A DNA stretch of 33,140 nucleotides, from assembly GCA_015484575.1 (NCBI GenBank), contig WFND01000167.1, forward strand, positions 1 to 33,140, given 5' to 3'. The notes beneath the pieces are model-generated. The model made no database searches, was not told the DNA's origin, and was given only the letters and a program-made list of their open reading frames with translations. Positions 17,037 through 26,429 of this stretch are shown piece after piece (position 1 is the stretch's first letter; every line of letters begins with the position of its first letter). The DNA comes from Helicobacteraceae bacterium. GTDB taxonomy: Bacteria > Campylobacterota > Campylobacteria > Campylobacterales > Sulfurimonadaceae. The position numbers were made by a program, and so were the translations under genes.

Positions 17037-18328
17037 ATAAGATACTAATCGTTGATGATAATAAAAATAATCGTATGATTTTACATCTTTTACTAGATGA
17101 TTATCTCGATAAACACAAAGAGTTTTTATATCATATCGATGAGGCTGAAAATGGAGAGTCGGCACTAGAGATGGTCAAAAATGTATCTTATGATATAGTG
17201 CTTATGGATATTATGATGCCAAAAATGGATGGTATTGAAGCTACTAAACTTATCAAAAAGATAAATAAAAACATTATGATTATTGCCATTTCAGCTATGG
17301 ATGATATAGACAGACAGAGAGAGATTTTAAATGCCGGTGCAGAAGATTATCTATCAAAACCGATAAATGCAGATATTTTTACTACACGTATAGGACACTA
17401 TTTCTCTCTTATAGAGTCAAGAAATCATAAAAAATTTAATTTAGAGGCCATAAATAACTATACAAAAGAGATATTTAGCAGACGTCTTGTCTTTATGATA
17501 GCATCGGATGATGATCTGTCTGAATTTTGGGAATATTATCTCTTGGGTGATAATGAACGTTATGAATATCTTAGTGATACGGTAAGGGTTATTTATGCTC
17601 TTTGTGACCTCTTGTTGAAGCTTGATGAGCATTGTGAAGTCATTGTTGAAGAGTCTGAAAATGAGAGGTATTACACCATCACTAACATAGACAAGCTCGA
17701 TGATGAACTTATCATGTTGGTAATGATGAAAAACAGATTGGTAGATAACTATAAGATAAAAAATGCTCGTATCAGTTTTATGCTTTGCATAACATCTGAA
17801 CAAAACATTACGCAAAAATCTGAAGTTGATGTTACTAGTGTGAATAAAGAGAGTGCAACACAAGAGGTTGAAGTAGTAAAAAACAGTGTATATGATTATA
17901 TAGATGAAGATGATTTAGAAGAGTTGGAGATATATATTTCAAAACTTAACTCACTACTGCTAATAATAGGCAGCGGCAATGTAGAAGATGATGAAATTGT
18001 TGAGATATATACATATCTTGAGTTAATTGCAAAAATTTTAATTACATATAGTGAGTCAAAAACAGTTGGGGATACACTTTTAGAGCTTTCAGATGTTATA
18101 GCGAAAAATATAGATGTATTTCGTAAAAATTCAGCTGCTTTAGCACCTATGGCAAAAGCTTTTAGCAGTGATTTACAGACATGGAACAGAACCATTTTTC
18201 ATGATGGTGCTCCTAGTGTTGACTATCTTGATGATACAATATGTGCAAATTCTAAAACCATCTCTTTGATGTTGAGTCCACAAGAAGAGAGTGCCGAGGA
18301 AGAGTTAGATGATATTTTTGATTTTTAG
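17033..18328 (+). CDS. Response regulator with long uncharacterised C-terminal region
   Basis: N-terminal receiver (ILIVDDNKNNR, IVLMDIMMPKMDG, AISAMD, LSKPI). About 300 aa C-terminal with no recognisable output domain, ending EEELDDIFDF. Confidence 0.85.
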   Translation: MNKILIVDDNKNNRMILHLLLDDYLDKHKEFLYHIDEAENGESALEMVKNVSYDIVLMDIMMPKMDGIEATKLIKKINKNIMIIAISAMDDIDRQREILNAGAEDYLSKPINADIFTTRIGHYFSLIESRNHKKFNLEAINNYTKEIFSRRLVFMIASDDDLSEFWEYYLLGDNERYEYLSDTVRVIYALCDLLLKLDEHCEVIVEESENERYYTITNIDKLDDELIMLVMMKNRLVDNYKIKNARISFMLCITSEQNITQKSEVDVTSVNKESATQEVEVVKNSVYDYIDEDDLEELEIYISKLNSLLLIIGSGNVEDDEIVEIYTYLELIAKILITYSESKTVGDTLLELSDVIAKNIDVFRKNSAALAPMAKAFSSDLQTWNRTIFHDGAPSVDYLDDTICANSKTISLMLSPQEESAEEELDDIFDF

Positions 18329-18337
18329 GAGTTTTGT

Positions 18338-18541
18338 ATGTATAAAGTAGAAGTGAAAAATCCCTGTAGATGTTTTTTAAAGGGTGGATATATAGAGCAG
18401 CAGAGTTTTGACACAAAGCAGGAGGCAAAACAGGAGGCTGAAAATATGCTTGAGATTATGAACAGCACTTTTTGTCATAAACATAAATTCTCTCTTGTGG
18501 AGAGACTTGGTAATTTTACTATTACGATAAGTCCAAATTAA
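18338..18541 (+). CDS. Small Cys/His-containing protein of unknown function
   Basis: 67 aa, 10 bp after the receiver gene on the same strand. Contains PCRCF and FCHKHKF. Confidence 0.65.
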   Translation: MYKVEVKNPCRCFLKGGYIEQQSFDTKQEAKQEAENMLEIMNSTFCHKHKFSLVERLGNFTITISPN

Positions 18542-19260
18542 TCGATTTGATAAATCTCTTTTGCTCTAGCTAAATCTTCCGGTGTGTCTATTCCAAAGCC
18601 GGTACTTGCTACTTTTAGCATATTGATTTTTTTACCATGATATATGGCTCTGAGTTGTTCTAGTTTCTCTATATCTTCAATAGGTGCATCATCTAGTGAG
18701 CAGAACTCATTTAAGCTCTTTTTGCTAAATCCATAAATTCCGATATGACCAAAATATGTTGCTGTACCGCTACTGTTAAACGGAATTGCAGAGCGTGAGA
18801 AATAGATAGCATTGTTTGAGTTATCTACAATAACTTTTACCAAATTTTTATCTTCTGCGGCTTGAGAATTTATGGCGTTATAACAGCTTCCCATGATAAA
18901 TTGTTGCTTCTGTTTTTGAAGAGTTTTTAGTCTCTGAATTAAATTTTTTACCACTTCACTCTCTATAAATGGCTCATCTGCTTGGACATTGATTATCAGT
19001 TCATCATCACTGATATTTAATATTTGAGCACACTCGTTTATGCGATCTGTTCCACTTTTGTGTGTTTTTGATGTGAGCATAGCCTCTACACCATGAGCTT
19101 TACATGTAAGTATAATCTCCTCATCATCTGCAGCAACTACAACACGATCAAGATGCTCCACACGTTTTGCAGTACGCACGACCATAGGCAACCCACCGAT
19201 ATCTGCCAAAACTTTTTTTGGAAACCTAGTCGAGGCCAATCTTGCAGGGATGATAATCAT
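18538..19260 (-). CDS. kdsB: 3-deoxy-manno-octulosonate cytidylyltransferase
   Basis: MIIIPARLASTRFPKKVLADIGGLPMVVRTAKR, NVQADEPFIE, GHIGIYGFSK. Confidence 0.95.
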   Translation of the reverse strand: MIIIPARLASTRFPKKVLADIGGLPMVVRTAKRVEHLDRVVVAADDEEIILTCKAHGVEAMLTSKTHKSGTDRINECAQILNISDDELIINVQADEPFIESEVVKNLIQRLKTLQKQKQQFIMGSCYNAINSQAAEDKNLVKVIVDNSNNAIYFSRSAIPFNSSGTATYFGHIGIYGFSKKSLNEFCSLDDAPIEDIEKLEQLRAIYHGKKINMLKVASTGFGIDTPEDLARAKEIYQID

Positions 19261-19273
19261 TTAAAAACCTTCG

Positions 19274-19287
19274 TATAATGGTATAAT
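19274..19287 (+). promoter_or_regulatory. Putative -10 elements in the kdsB/methyltransferase divergent intergenic region
   Basis: Two TATAAT hexamers (19274-19279 and 19282-19287) upstream of the + strand methyltransferase. Confidence 0.4.
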
Positions 19288-19315
19288 TTTGCTATTATTA
19301 CATGTAAAGGTATAA

Positions 19316-20011
19316 ATGCAACTTTATCAACCTCTAAACGGCTATAGATATAATAGTGATTCTATATTTTTATATGGATTTATATCACGTTTTAATCCTC
19401 GTGGTTATATGCTTGATGTTGGTGCAGGTAGCGGTGTTTTAGGACTTTTAGTAGCTAGAGATTTTCCAGATGTATCCCTTGAAGCCGTAGAAAAACAAGA
19501 AGATTTTGTCTGTTATGCCGGTAAAAACGCACAGATAAACAAGATAGATTATAAGATTACTCATAGTGATTTTTTAGATTTTAATGCAGATAAGCAGTAT
19601 GAGTATATTATATCAAATCCACCGTTTTATCATGACGGTGCATCACTTAGTGAAGATAAAATGATTGCAACCGCACGTTCAAATACCTCTTTGCCAATGG
19701 AAGATTTTTTCAAAAAAGTCTCATCTATGCTTAAACCCAAAGGACATTTTATATTCTGTTATGATGCAAAACAGTTTGCTCTTGTATGTGGCGTACTTTA
19801 TAGCGTGAAATTAAGAGTGGTTGATGTACAATTCGTTCATTCAAAACGTGATAGAAAAGCTACTCTTGTGATGTTACATGTAAGAAAAAATTCTAAATCA
19901 TTAATGAATACATTTGCACCGTTTTTTGCCTTTGAGGGAGATGAATTTTCCGATGAAGCAAAAAAGCTCTATAAAAAAGCAAGGACACATAGTATAAAAT
20001 GTCATCTATAA
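19316..20011 (+). CDS. Methyltransferase, tRNA1(Val) adenine-N6-methyltransferase-like
   Basis: YRYNSDSIFL, LDVGAGSGVLGLLVAR, ISNPPFYHDG (N6-adenine MTase NPPF motif). Confidence 0.8.
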   Translation: MQLYQPLNGYRYNSDSIFLYGFISRFNPRGYMLDVGAGSGVLGLLVARDFPDVSLEAVEKQEDFVCYAGKNAQINKIDYKITHSDFLDFNADKQYEYIISNPPFYHDGASLSEDKMIATARSNTSLPMEDFFKKVSSMLKPKGHFIFCYDAKQFALVCGVLYSVKLRVVDVQFVHSKRDRKATLVMLHVRKNSKSLMNTFAPFFAFEGDEFSDEAKKLYKKARTHSIKCHL

Positions 20012-20379
20012 TACGAAAAGAGGGATACGGTTACGCTTTTAATGCTGCTGCATGTGCCTCTTGTGGTGGAAAATGTTGTATCGGTGAGAGTGGAAATATT
20101 TTTGTAACTACGCAAGAGATGCAAAATATATCAAAACTTTTAGATATAGACATCGCAGAGTTTTACAAAAAATATCTTATTAAAAAAGGATACAGATTTT
20201 CACTTATAGAGAAAATTGTAGGTGACTCTTATGACTGTATCTTTTTTGAGCGTGAGAGTGGAGGGTGTGCTATATATGAAGCTAGACCGAAGCAGTGCAG
20301 AACTTTTCCATTTTGGGAATATTTTAAAAACAACATAGAAGAATTAAAACTAGAATGTCCGGGAATATTAGATGATTAA
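19999..20379 (+). CDS. YkgJ-family cysteine-cluster protein
   Basis: CASCGGKCC, CIFFERESGGCAIYEARPKQCRTFPFW. Confidence 0.85.
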   Translation: MSSIIRKEGYGYAFNAAACASCGGKCCIGESGNIFVTTQEMQNISKLLDIDIAEFYKKYLIKKGYRFSLIEKIVGDSYDCIFFERESGGCAIYEARPKQCRTFPFWEYFKNNIEELKLECPGILDD

Positions 20380-21646
20380 AATACTGTTTTTACCCCTGTT
20401 TATCATATATTTTACTGCATGTAGCACACATCAAGAGATTGATTATGCAAAACAGACAGATAAAAAAGCTTTTGAACAAGAAGATACCTATATCATGTAT
20501 GCTTTGTATGCTGAAGAGAAACATGAGTTTAGTGCGGCTGCAGGTCTTTTTGAAGCACTCTATAAAAACTCTGCAAAAAAAGAGTACAAATATAGAGAGT
20601 TGGCAAATTATTCACTAGCGGGTGATTATAAAACACTTCTAAAAAAGTGTAAATATTATATGAAAAATGAGGGTAATGATTTTAAAGTCAGACGCTATGA
20701 AGTTTTAGGACTTATTGCCACATCGCAATATAAATCGGCAAAGGCAAAGGTTCTCTCTTTAATTGATGAGACTAAAGCACAAGAGGATTATCTCTTGGCA
20801 AGTGAGATATATATAAAAGAGAAACATTATGATACAGCGATAAAATATCTTGAGAGTGCTTATGCTATAAATTATAATGAAGATATATTGGATCAGATGG
20901 CTGTTATACTGTATGTTAATCTTGATAGAAAAGCCGATGCGATAGCACAACTTGAGACACATAGCAGATTACGCTCTTGTTCTAAAAAGATATGTATGAG
21001 ATTGGCAAGTTTTTATTCAAAAGAGAATAATCTTGAAGGTATGCTTGAGACATATTTAAGACTGTATGAGTCTGAACCTAGCGATGAGGTAGCAGAAGCA
21101 ATAATTAGAATATATTCATACCAAAACAGCAGAGAAAAACTGTTTAAGTTTTTACAAAAGAGCAGAGTTCGTGACGCTATGTTGTTGCAGATGTATATAG
21201 AGAAGAAGATGTACTCTAAAGCAGCCGGTTTGGCTCTTGAGCTGTATAAAAAAGAGGGTGACATCGTATATCTAGGGCAAAATGCTATCTTTTTATATGA
21301 AAGTTCTAAAGATAAGAGCGATAAATCAATGCTAAAAGATGTTATGAGTAAATTAAAAAAGGTAATCAAAAACAAGCCATCACCTCTTTTTTTAAATTAT
21401 CTCGGTTATCTGATGATAGAACACGATATACAAGTTAAAGAGGGGATAAAGTATGTAAAAAGTGCCTTGAAAATATCTCCTGATTCTGCTTTTTATCTGG
21501 ACTCCTTGGCTTGGGGTTATTATCGAATAAATCGTTGTAAAGAGGCAAAAGAGCTTATGGATAAAGTCGTTAAAGTGTTAGGCAGTGACGATAAAGAGGT
21601 TAAAAAACATATAAATGCAATAGAAAAATGTTTAAAGGAAAAGTAG
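20372..21646 (+). CDS. TPR-repeat lipoprotein
   Basis: N-terminal lipobox-like MIKILFLPLFIIYFTACSTH; repeated TPR-like helices (HYDTAIKYLESAYAINYNEDILDQMAVIL; SPDSAFYLDSLAWGYYRINRCKEAKELM). Confidence 0.8.
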   Translation: MIKILFLPLFIIYFTACSTHQEIDYAKQTDKKAFEQEDTYIMYALYAEEKHEFSAAAGLFEALYKNSAKKEYKYRELANYSLAGDYKTLLKKCKYYMKNEGNDFKVRRYEVLGLIATSQYKSAKAKVLSLIDETKAQEDYLLASEIYIKEKHYDTAIKYLESAYAINYNEDILDQMAVILYVNLDRKADAIAQLETHSRLRSCSKKICMRLASFYSKENNLEGMLETYLRLYESEPSDEVAEAIIRIYSYQNSREKLFKFLQKSRVRDAMLLQMYIEKKMYSKAAGLALELYKKEGDIVYLGQNAIFLYESSKDKSDKSMLKDVMSKLKKVIKNKPSPLFLNYLGYLMIEHDIQVKEGIKYVKSALKISPDSAFYLDSLAWGYYRINRCKEAKELMDKVVKVLGSDDKEVKKHINAIEKCLKEK

Positions 21647-22435
21647 TTGATTTTAGATGATATTATAAAAAAGACAAAAGAGGATTTGCAAATTAGAGAG
21701 AAGAAGTTCTCTTTAGACTGGTTAGGAAGATCATTGGCATTTAATGCCAGACAACCAAGAGAGGTTAGCAGTTTTTTGCGTTCAACACCGCAAGAGCCGT
21801 ATCGTATAATAAGCGAAGTGAAAAAAGCCAGTCCTTCAAAAGGTGTTATTCGTGAAGATTTTGATCCTTTGGCTATTGCACAGGCTTATGAGCGTGGCGG
21901 AGCAAATGCTATATCTGTTTTGACAGAGCCTCACTTTTTTCAAGGTGATTTAGAGTATTTAGCAGGAATTAGACGCTATGTAGGTATTCCGCTTTTACGA
22001 AAAGATTTTATAGTTTCAAAGTATCAGGTGCTGGAAGCTCTGGTTTTTGGAGCGGATTTTATACTTTTGATTGCCGCTGCTCTGTCTCGAAGTGAACTAA
22101 AAGAGTTACTAGGATATGCAAGACATCTCGGTTTAGAGGTTCTAGTAGAAGTTCATGACAGGGGTGATTTAACAAAGGCGATATATGCCGGAGCAGATAT
22201 TATAGGTATAAATCATCGTAATTTACAGACCTTTAAGATGAATATGAACTTATGTTATGAACTTATCCCTCTTATACCAAACGGCAAGATTATAGTGGCT
22301 GAGAGTGGCATATATGAACACGGACAGCTAGAGGATTTAAATAAAGCAGGTGTTGACGCTTTCTTAGTAGGTGAGTCTTTAATGCGTCAAGATAATGTTG
22401 AAGAGGCTGTTAAAAAGTTAAAAGCAGGGGCTTAA
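21647..22435 (+). CDS. trpC: Indole-3-glycerol phosphate synthase
   Basis: [66 protein letters not shown] start directly after the previous stop. Confidence 0.95.
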   Translation: MILDDIIKKTKEDLQIREKKFSLDWLGRSLAFNARQPREVSSFLRSTPQEPYRIISEVKKASPSKGVIREDFDPLAIAQAYERGGANAISVLTEPHFFQGDLEYLAGIRRYVGIPLLRKDFIVSKYQVLEALVFGADFILLIAAALSRSELKELLGYARHLGLEVLVEVHDRGDLTKAIYAGADIIGINHRNLQTFKMNMNLCYELIPLIPNGKIIVAESGIYEHGQLEDLNKAGVDAFLVGESLMRQDNVEEAVKKLKAGA

Positions 22436-23037
22436 TCCTGCTTGTATAGATGAGAGTGGTATGTATCTTTTTCATCTACTTTTTTACTAGCTTGTAGTGA
22501 ATAGTCTATAAGAGACTGTGCGTCTTGTGAGTCATTTGGAAACTTACTAAGTCCGATAGAGATTTCAAAATCATCTTTTAGAGAGTCATTTAATCTTTTA
22601 TAGATATATTCAAGATTATCTTGGCCTAAATATTCATTAAAAAGGATAATAAAACCGTTTCTTGTAACATGACCTACCAAATCTTCATCACGAATGGAGT
22701 TAAATATGCTATCTCCGGCTTTTTGCAACATCTCATTTGCTTTTTCAATAGAGTTGCTTTTGAAAATTTTATCAAGATTATCTATCTTAACATAAGCGAC
22801 AAAAAAAGATTTTTTATGACGCTGACATCTACTTATCTGATCATTTAAAATAATTTCAACATTTTTATGATTAGGTAACTTTGTAACTGCATCAAAATAG
22901 ACTTCATCAAGAAGAGAATTTTCACTCTCTGCCAACTCTTTGAGCCTAACATACTGTCTGTAATAGAAAAATCCACCAACTAAAACGATGAAAATTAAAC
23001 CGAGTTGATAATACTGTAGCTCTTCACATGTACCCAT
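22432..23037 (-). CDS. Membrane-anchored degenerate GGDEF-domain protein
   Basis: One TM ([19 protein letters not shown]), then [16 protein letters not shown]...[10 protein letters not shown]...[13 protein letters not shown]. The GG(D/E)EF signature position reads RNGFI. Confidence 0.75.
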   Translation of the reverse strand: MGTCEELQYYQLGLIFIVLVGGFFYYRQYVRLKELAESENSLLDEVYFDAVTKLPNHKNVEIILNDQISRCQRHKKSFFVAYVKIDNLDKIFKSNSIEKANEMLQKAGDSIFNSIRDEDLVGHVTRNGFIILFNEYLGQDNLEYIYKRLNDSLKDDFEISIGLSKFPNDSQDAQSLIDYSLQASKKVDEKDTYHSHLYKQD

Positions 23038-23077
23038 TTTTTAACCTTATAATCTATTTTATTTTCACAATTATATC

Positions 23078-23521
23078 TTATTTAAGTAAAGTTTTTACAC
23101 ACTCATTAATACGTTTTCCATCTGCTTTCGTGCCTATGGTACTTTTTGCCATGCCCATAACCTTACCCATATCTTTCATACTCTGTGCATTGAGTTGTGC
23201 AATTATCTTCTCAAGTGCTGTTTTTAGCTCTTCATCATTTAGTTGTGCAGGTAGATATGGCTGATAATATGCTATCTCATCTAACTCTTTTTGCATCAAA
23301 TCTTCACGAGAAGCATTTTTGTATTGAGAGGCAGCGTCATTTCTCTGTTTTATCTGTTTGGAGATGATTGCTATAACATCATCATCGCTAAGTTCGCGTC
23401 TCTCATCTACCTCTATCTGCTTCATTGCACTGTCAAGAAGACGTAAAGCGTTACGCTTATCTACATCTTTTGCTTTCATGGCCGCTTTAATATCATCTTT
23501 TATCTGTGTACGTAAACTCAA
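23078..23521 (-). CDS. GatB/YqeY domain protein
   Basis: MSLRTQIKDDIKAAMKAKDVDKRNALRLLDSAMKQIEVDER...YQPYLPAQLNDEELKTAL...MGKVMGMAKSTIGTKADGKRI. Confidence 0.9.
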   Translation of the reverse strand: MSLRTQIKDDIKAAMKAKDVDKRNALRLLDSAMKQIEVDERRELSDDDVIAIISKQIKQRNDAASQYKNASREDLMQKELDEIAYYQPYLPAQLNDEELKTALEKIIAQLNAQSMKDMGKVMGMAKSTIGTKADGKRINECVKTLLK

Positions 23522-23581
23522 TCTATATCCTTTGGAACTGTTTTTGCTAGTATAGATGTAATTATAGCGAAAGAGAGATGT

Positions 23582-24295
23582 ATGATTAAATATATATTTT
23601 CAGCCACAGTGATTATATCTGTTTTTAGTGGGTGTAGTGCCAAACTGACAGAGCCTGAGATGGATTTTAAACCACCTCGTTATGTAGAAGAGATGCCCGC
23701 ACAGGTTGATGATAAAGATTTTACCTCTACAGGCAGTATCTTTGGACAGGGAGATAATCCTCTCTTTTCAGATCATAAAGCCATGCGTGTAAATGATATT
23801 GTTACCGTCATCATCTCTGAAGTTGCAAAAAGCTCAAACTCTGTTGATAAATCACTCTCTGAAGATGACTCTAGTGCTTTGGGTGGAGGTACATTTACGG
23901 CGGGTGGAACAAATCCTGCAGTCTCATCATACGCAAATATGGCAAATGGTTTGACAAATGTAGGTTTTCAAGCTAAAAGTACATCGGCATACAAAGGCAA
24001 AGGTGCGTCAAATAAAAATGCCTCTTTTACCACTACCGTCACCGCTAGAGTTGTAAAAGTGCTTCAAAACGGAAACTATTTTATAAGCGGAAGACGTGAG
24101 ATAATGATAGATGATGAGAAGCAGGTTATTCAGATTAGCGGAGTTATCAGACCGTATGATATAGATCAAAATAACAATATTAACTCTTCTCAGATGAGTG
24201 AAGCTAAAATACTCTATAATAGTGAAGGAGATTTAGACCGTGCAACAAAACAGGGATGGGGTACAAAGCTTGTTCAAGCGATTTGGCCGTTTTAA
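23582..24295 (+). CDS. flgH: Flagellar L-ring protein FlgH
   Basis: Lipoprotein signal (FSGCSAKL), GSIFGQGDNPLFSDHKAMRVNDIVTVIISE, VTARVVKVLQNGNYFISGRREIMIDDEKQVIQISGVIRPYDI. Confidence 0.95.
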   Translation: MIKYIFSATVIISVFSGCSAKLTEPEMDFKPPRYVEEMPAQVDDKDFTSTGSIFGQGDNPLFSDHKAMRVNDIVTVIISEVAKSSNSVDKSLSEDDSSALGGGTFTAGGTNPAVSSYANMANGLTNVGFQAKSTSAYKGKGASNKNASFTTTVTARVVKVLQNGNYFISGRREIMIDDEKQVIQISGVIRPYDIDQNNNINSSQMSEAKILYNSEGDLDRATKQGWGTKLVQAIWPF

Positions 24296-25706
24296 TGTAT
24301 TAGGATTTTTACTATTAGGCACTCTGGTGTCTGCTCAGAGTTTTAGTGATTTTAAAAAAAATCAGATAAGAGCCTATGAGGATGACAAAGCACAAAGAGA
24401 GCGTGAGTTTCGCTCATTTTTAAATGCCAAATGGAAAGCATACAGAGAGTCGCAAGGCTTGAAAGTTTATGAAAAGCAAAAGCCTAAAATTTTACCGAAA
24501 ATTACTCTAAAAGAGAAAACAACACCTGTTGGACCTCCCGTTGTTATCAGAGCTGTTAAGAAACCGGAGCCGAAGCATATACCAAAAATAGAGAAGCCGG
24601 AGATTAAAAAAGTAGATAAGAATTTAACATATATCTCTCTTTTTGCAACAAAATTTTCTCTCAAGTTAGATAAAAGCCTAACTCTAGCACACTATCAACC
24701 CCAAAATAAGAGCGGAATTACAAATTTTTTTGACACTTTAAGCAGTAGTTCTTACAAGCAACTTATAGATGAACTATCTTTACATGTAAAGAGATACAAG
24801 CTAAATGATTGGGCTTTGTATCTGTTATGTGAGAAGTTATCTTTTAAGCTATATAGAGATAAAAATGAAGCAAAACTGTTTCAGTGGTTTATATTAAATC
24901 AGTTAGGCTATGATCTGAAAGTCGCCCTTAAAGATAGCGATATTGTTATACTGAGCAAATCTAAAAAACCTATCTACTCAACACCAAATTATACACTTTC
25001 AAACTCCCGTTATTACGCTCTTGATTATTATAACATTAAAACTTCATTAGGCTCTTTGCGTACTTATGAAGGAAACTACCCAGATGCTATTAAGGCTCTC
25101 GATTTGGGTCTGAAAAATATCCCAAAATTTACTAAAGATGACAAAGAGAGAAAGTTAAAATTTCGCTATCGTGGAGAAAAATATACTTTACATGTAAGAT
25201 ACAATAAAAATCTAATAGACTTTATGAGCAGTTATCCACAAGCTGATTATGGCTCGTATTTTAATGCACCACTCTCTTATGAGAGTTCTACATCTTTAGT
25301 AGAGTCATTAAAACCCGTTATAGATTCAAAACCGGCAAGTGAAGCCATAAATATCTTGCTCTATTTTGTACAACACGCTTTTAAATATGAGGTTGACCAA
25401 GAGCAGTTTGCTAGAGAAAAAGTTATGTTCGCCCAAGAGACTCTGTATTATAAAAAATCAGATTGTGAAGACAGAGCCGTCTTGTTTGCTTATCTAGTGA
25501 AAAACTTATTGGGTTTTAATGTTGTCGGTATAAAATATCCAGATCATATGGCAACAGCAGTTGAAGTTCCCTTAAAAGGAGATACACTAAATATCTCTTC
25601 TCATCACTATGTTATAGCTGATCCTACATATATAAATGCACCCATAGGAAAAAGTATGCCAAAATATAAAAATGTCATACCGGAAAAGTATATAGTGGTT
25701 CGTTAA
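24270..25706 (+). CDS. Secreted protein with transglutaminase-like C-terminal domain
   Basis: An internal TTG at 24270 gives a clean signal peptide (MFKRFGRFNVLGFLLLGTLVSAQS). Putative Cys-His-Asp triad: SDCEDRA, DHMATAV, VIADPTY. The listed start is 24240. Confidence 0.75.
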   Translation: MFKRFGRFNVLGFLLLGTLVSAQSFSDFKKNQIRAYEDDKAQREREFRSFLNAKWKAYRESQGLKVYEKQKPKILPKITLKEKTTPVGPPVVIRAVKKPEPKHIPKIEKPEIKKVDKNLTYISLFATKFSLKLDKSLTLAHYQPQNKSGITNFFDTLSSSSYKQLIDELSLHVKRYKLNDWALYLLCEKLSFKLYRDKNEAKLFQWFILNQLGYDLKVALKDSDIVILSKSKKPIYSTPNYTLSNSRYYALDYYNIKTSLGSLRTYEGNYPDAIKALDLGLKNIPKFTKDDKERKLKFRYRGEKYTLHVRYNKNLIDFMSSYPQADYGSYFNAPLSYESSTSLVESLKPVIDSKPASEAINILLYFVQHAFKYEVDQEQFAREKVMFAQETLYYKKSDCEDRAVLFAYLVKNLLGFNVVGIKYPDHMATAVEVPLKGDTLNISSHHYVIADPTYINAPIGKSMPKYKNVIPEKYIVVR

Positions 25707-25721
25707 AGCACATAATTTGGG

Positions 25722-26429
25722 TTAATGACAATCTCTTAGCGTCTTAGTCGGATCTGTGATATATCCATATCCGCTGTGTATGGTAAGAAGTCCATAGATA
25801 ACGACCGCAATAGCTGCTAGTTTTACCATCAAAGCTCTAAAACTGCTCTGCTTAAATATACCTACAAAGTACCCCAGAGAGAACATGGCAGGAATTGTGC
25901 TAAGACCAAAGAGCATCATGACTACACCACCCCAAAATGGACTTGCCGTACTAGCAGCGGTGATGGCAAAAAAGTAAACAAAACCACAAGGCATTAGACC
26001 GTTTAACATGCCTAAGATAAAAAAACTTATCAGGCTTTTGCTCTTTAGCATAGCTTTAAATGTATTTTGATACAGAGTATTTGCAGATAGAGAGTGTTCT
26101 ATGATAGTTAAAAATTTTATCTTGCCAAGGAGTGAAGCACCTGTTAAAACCATAGCTATACCGGCAATAAACAGAAGTATCCCATCTGCCGTATTTGAAA
26201 ATGTTGCTACACCGCCAAGATAACCAAACATAACTCCTAAGATAGTGTATGTTAAAACACGTCCAAGAGAGTAGAGTATGTGAGAGCTGACCTGTATAAG
26301 ATGACTCCAACGGCTATCAACTTTTGCAGTAGAGTATGCCATAACTATACCACCGCACATACCGATACAGTGTCCAAAAGAGCCAACAAAGGCTATTGCA
26401 ATGATTGAGAGTAGGTTAATGTTGTCCAA
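25722..26429 (-). CDS. TauE/SafE (UreH-like) family membrane protein
   Basis: GHCIGMCGGIVMAYS and GLMPCGFVYFF motifs, multi-TM. Confidence 0.87.
   Translation of the reverse strand: MDNINLLSIIAIAFVGSFGHCIGMCGGIVMAYSTAKVDSRWSHLIQVSSHILYSLGRVLTYTILGVMFGYLGGVATFSNTADGILLFIAGIAMVLTGASLLGKIKFLTIIEHSLSANTLYQNTFKAMLKSKSLISFFILGMLNGLMPCGFVYFFAITAASTASPFWGGVVMMLFGLSTIPAMFSLGYFVGIFKQSSFRALMVKLAAIAVVIYGLLTIHSGYGYITDPTKTLRDCH

Noticed and set aside
5604-18195. Minus-strand ORFs (60-140 aa) throughout the che cluster
   Set aside because: All lie opposite well-supported che genes; their compositions (Ser/Ile/Leu-rich) look like reverse translation of coding sequence.
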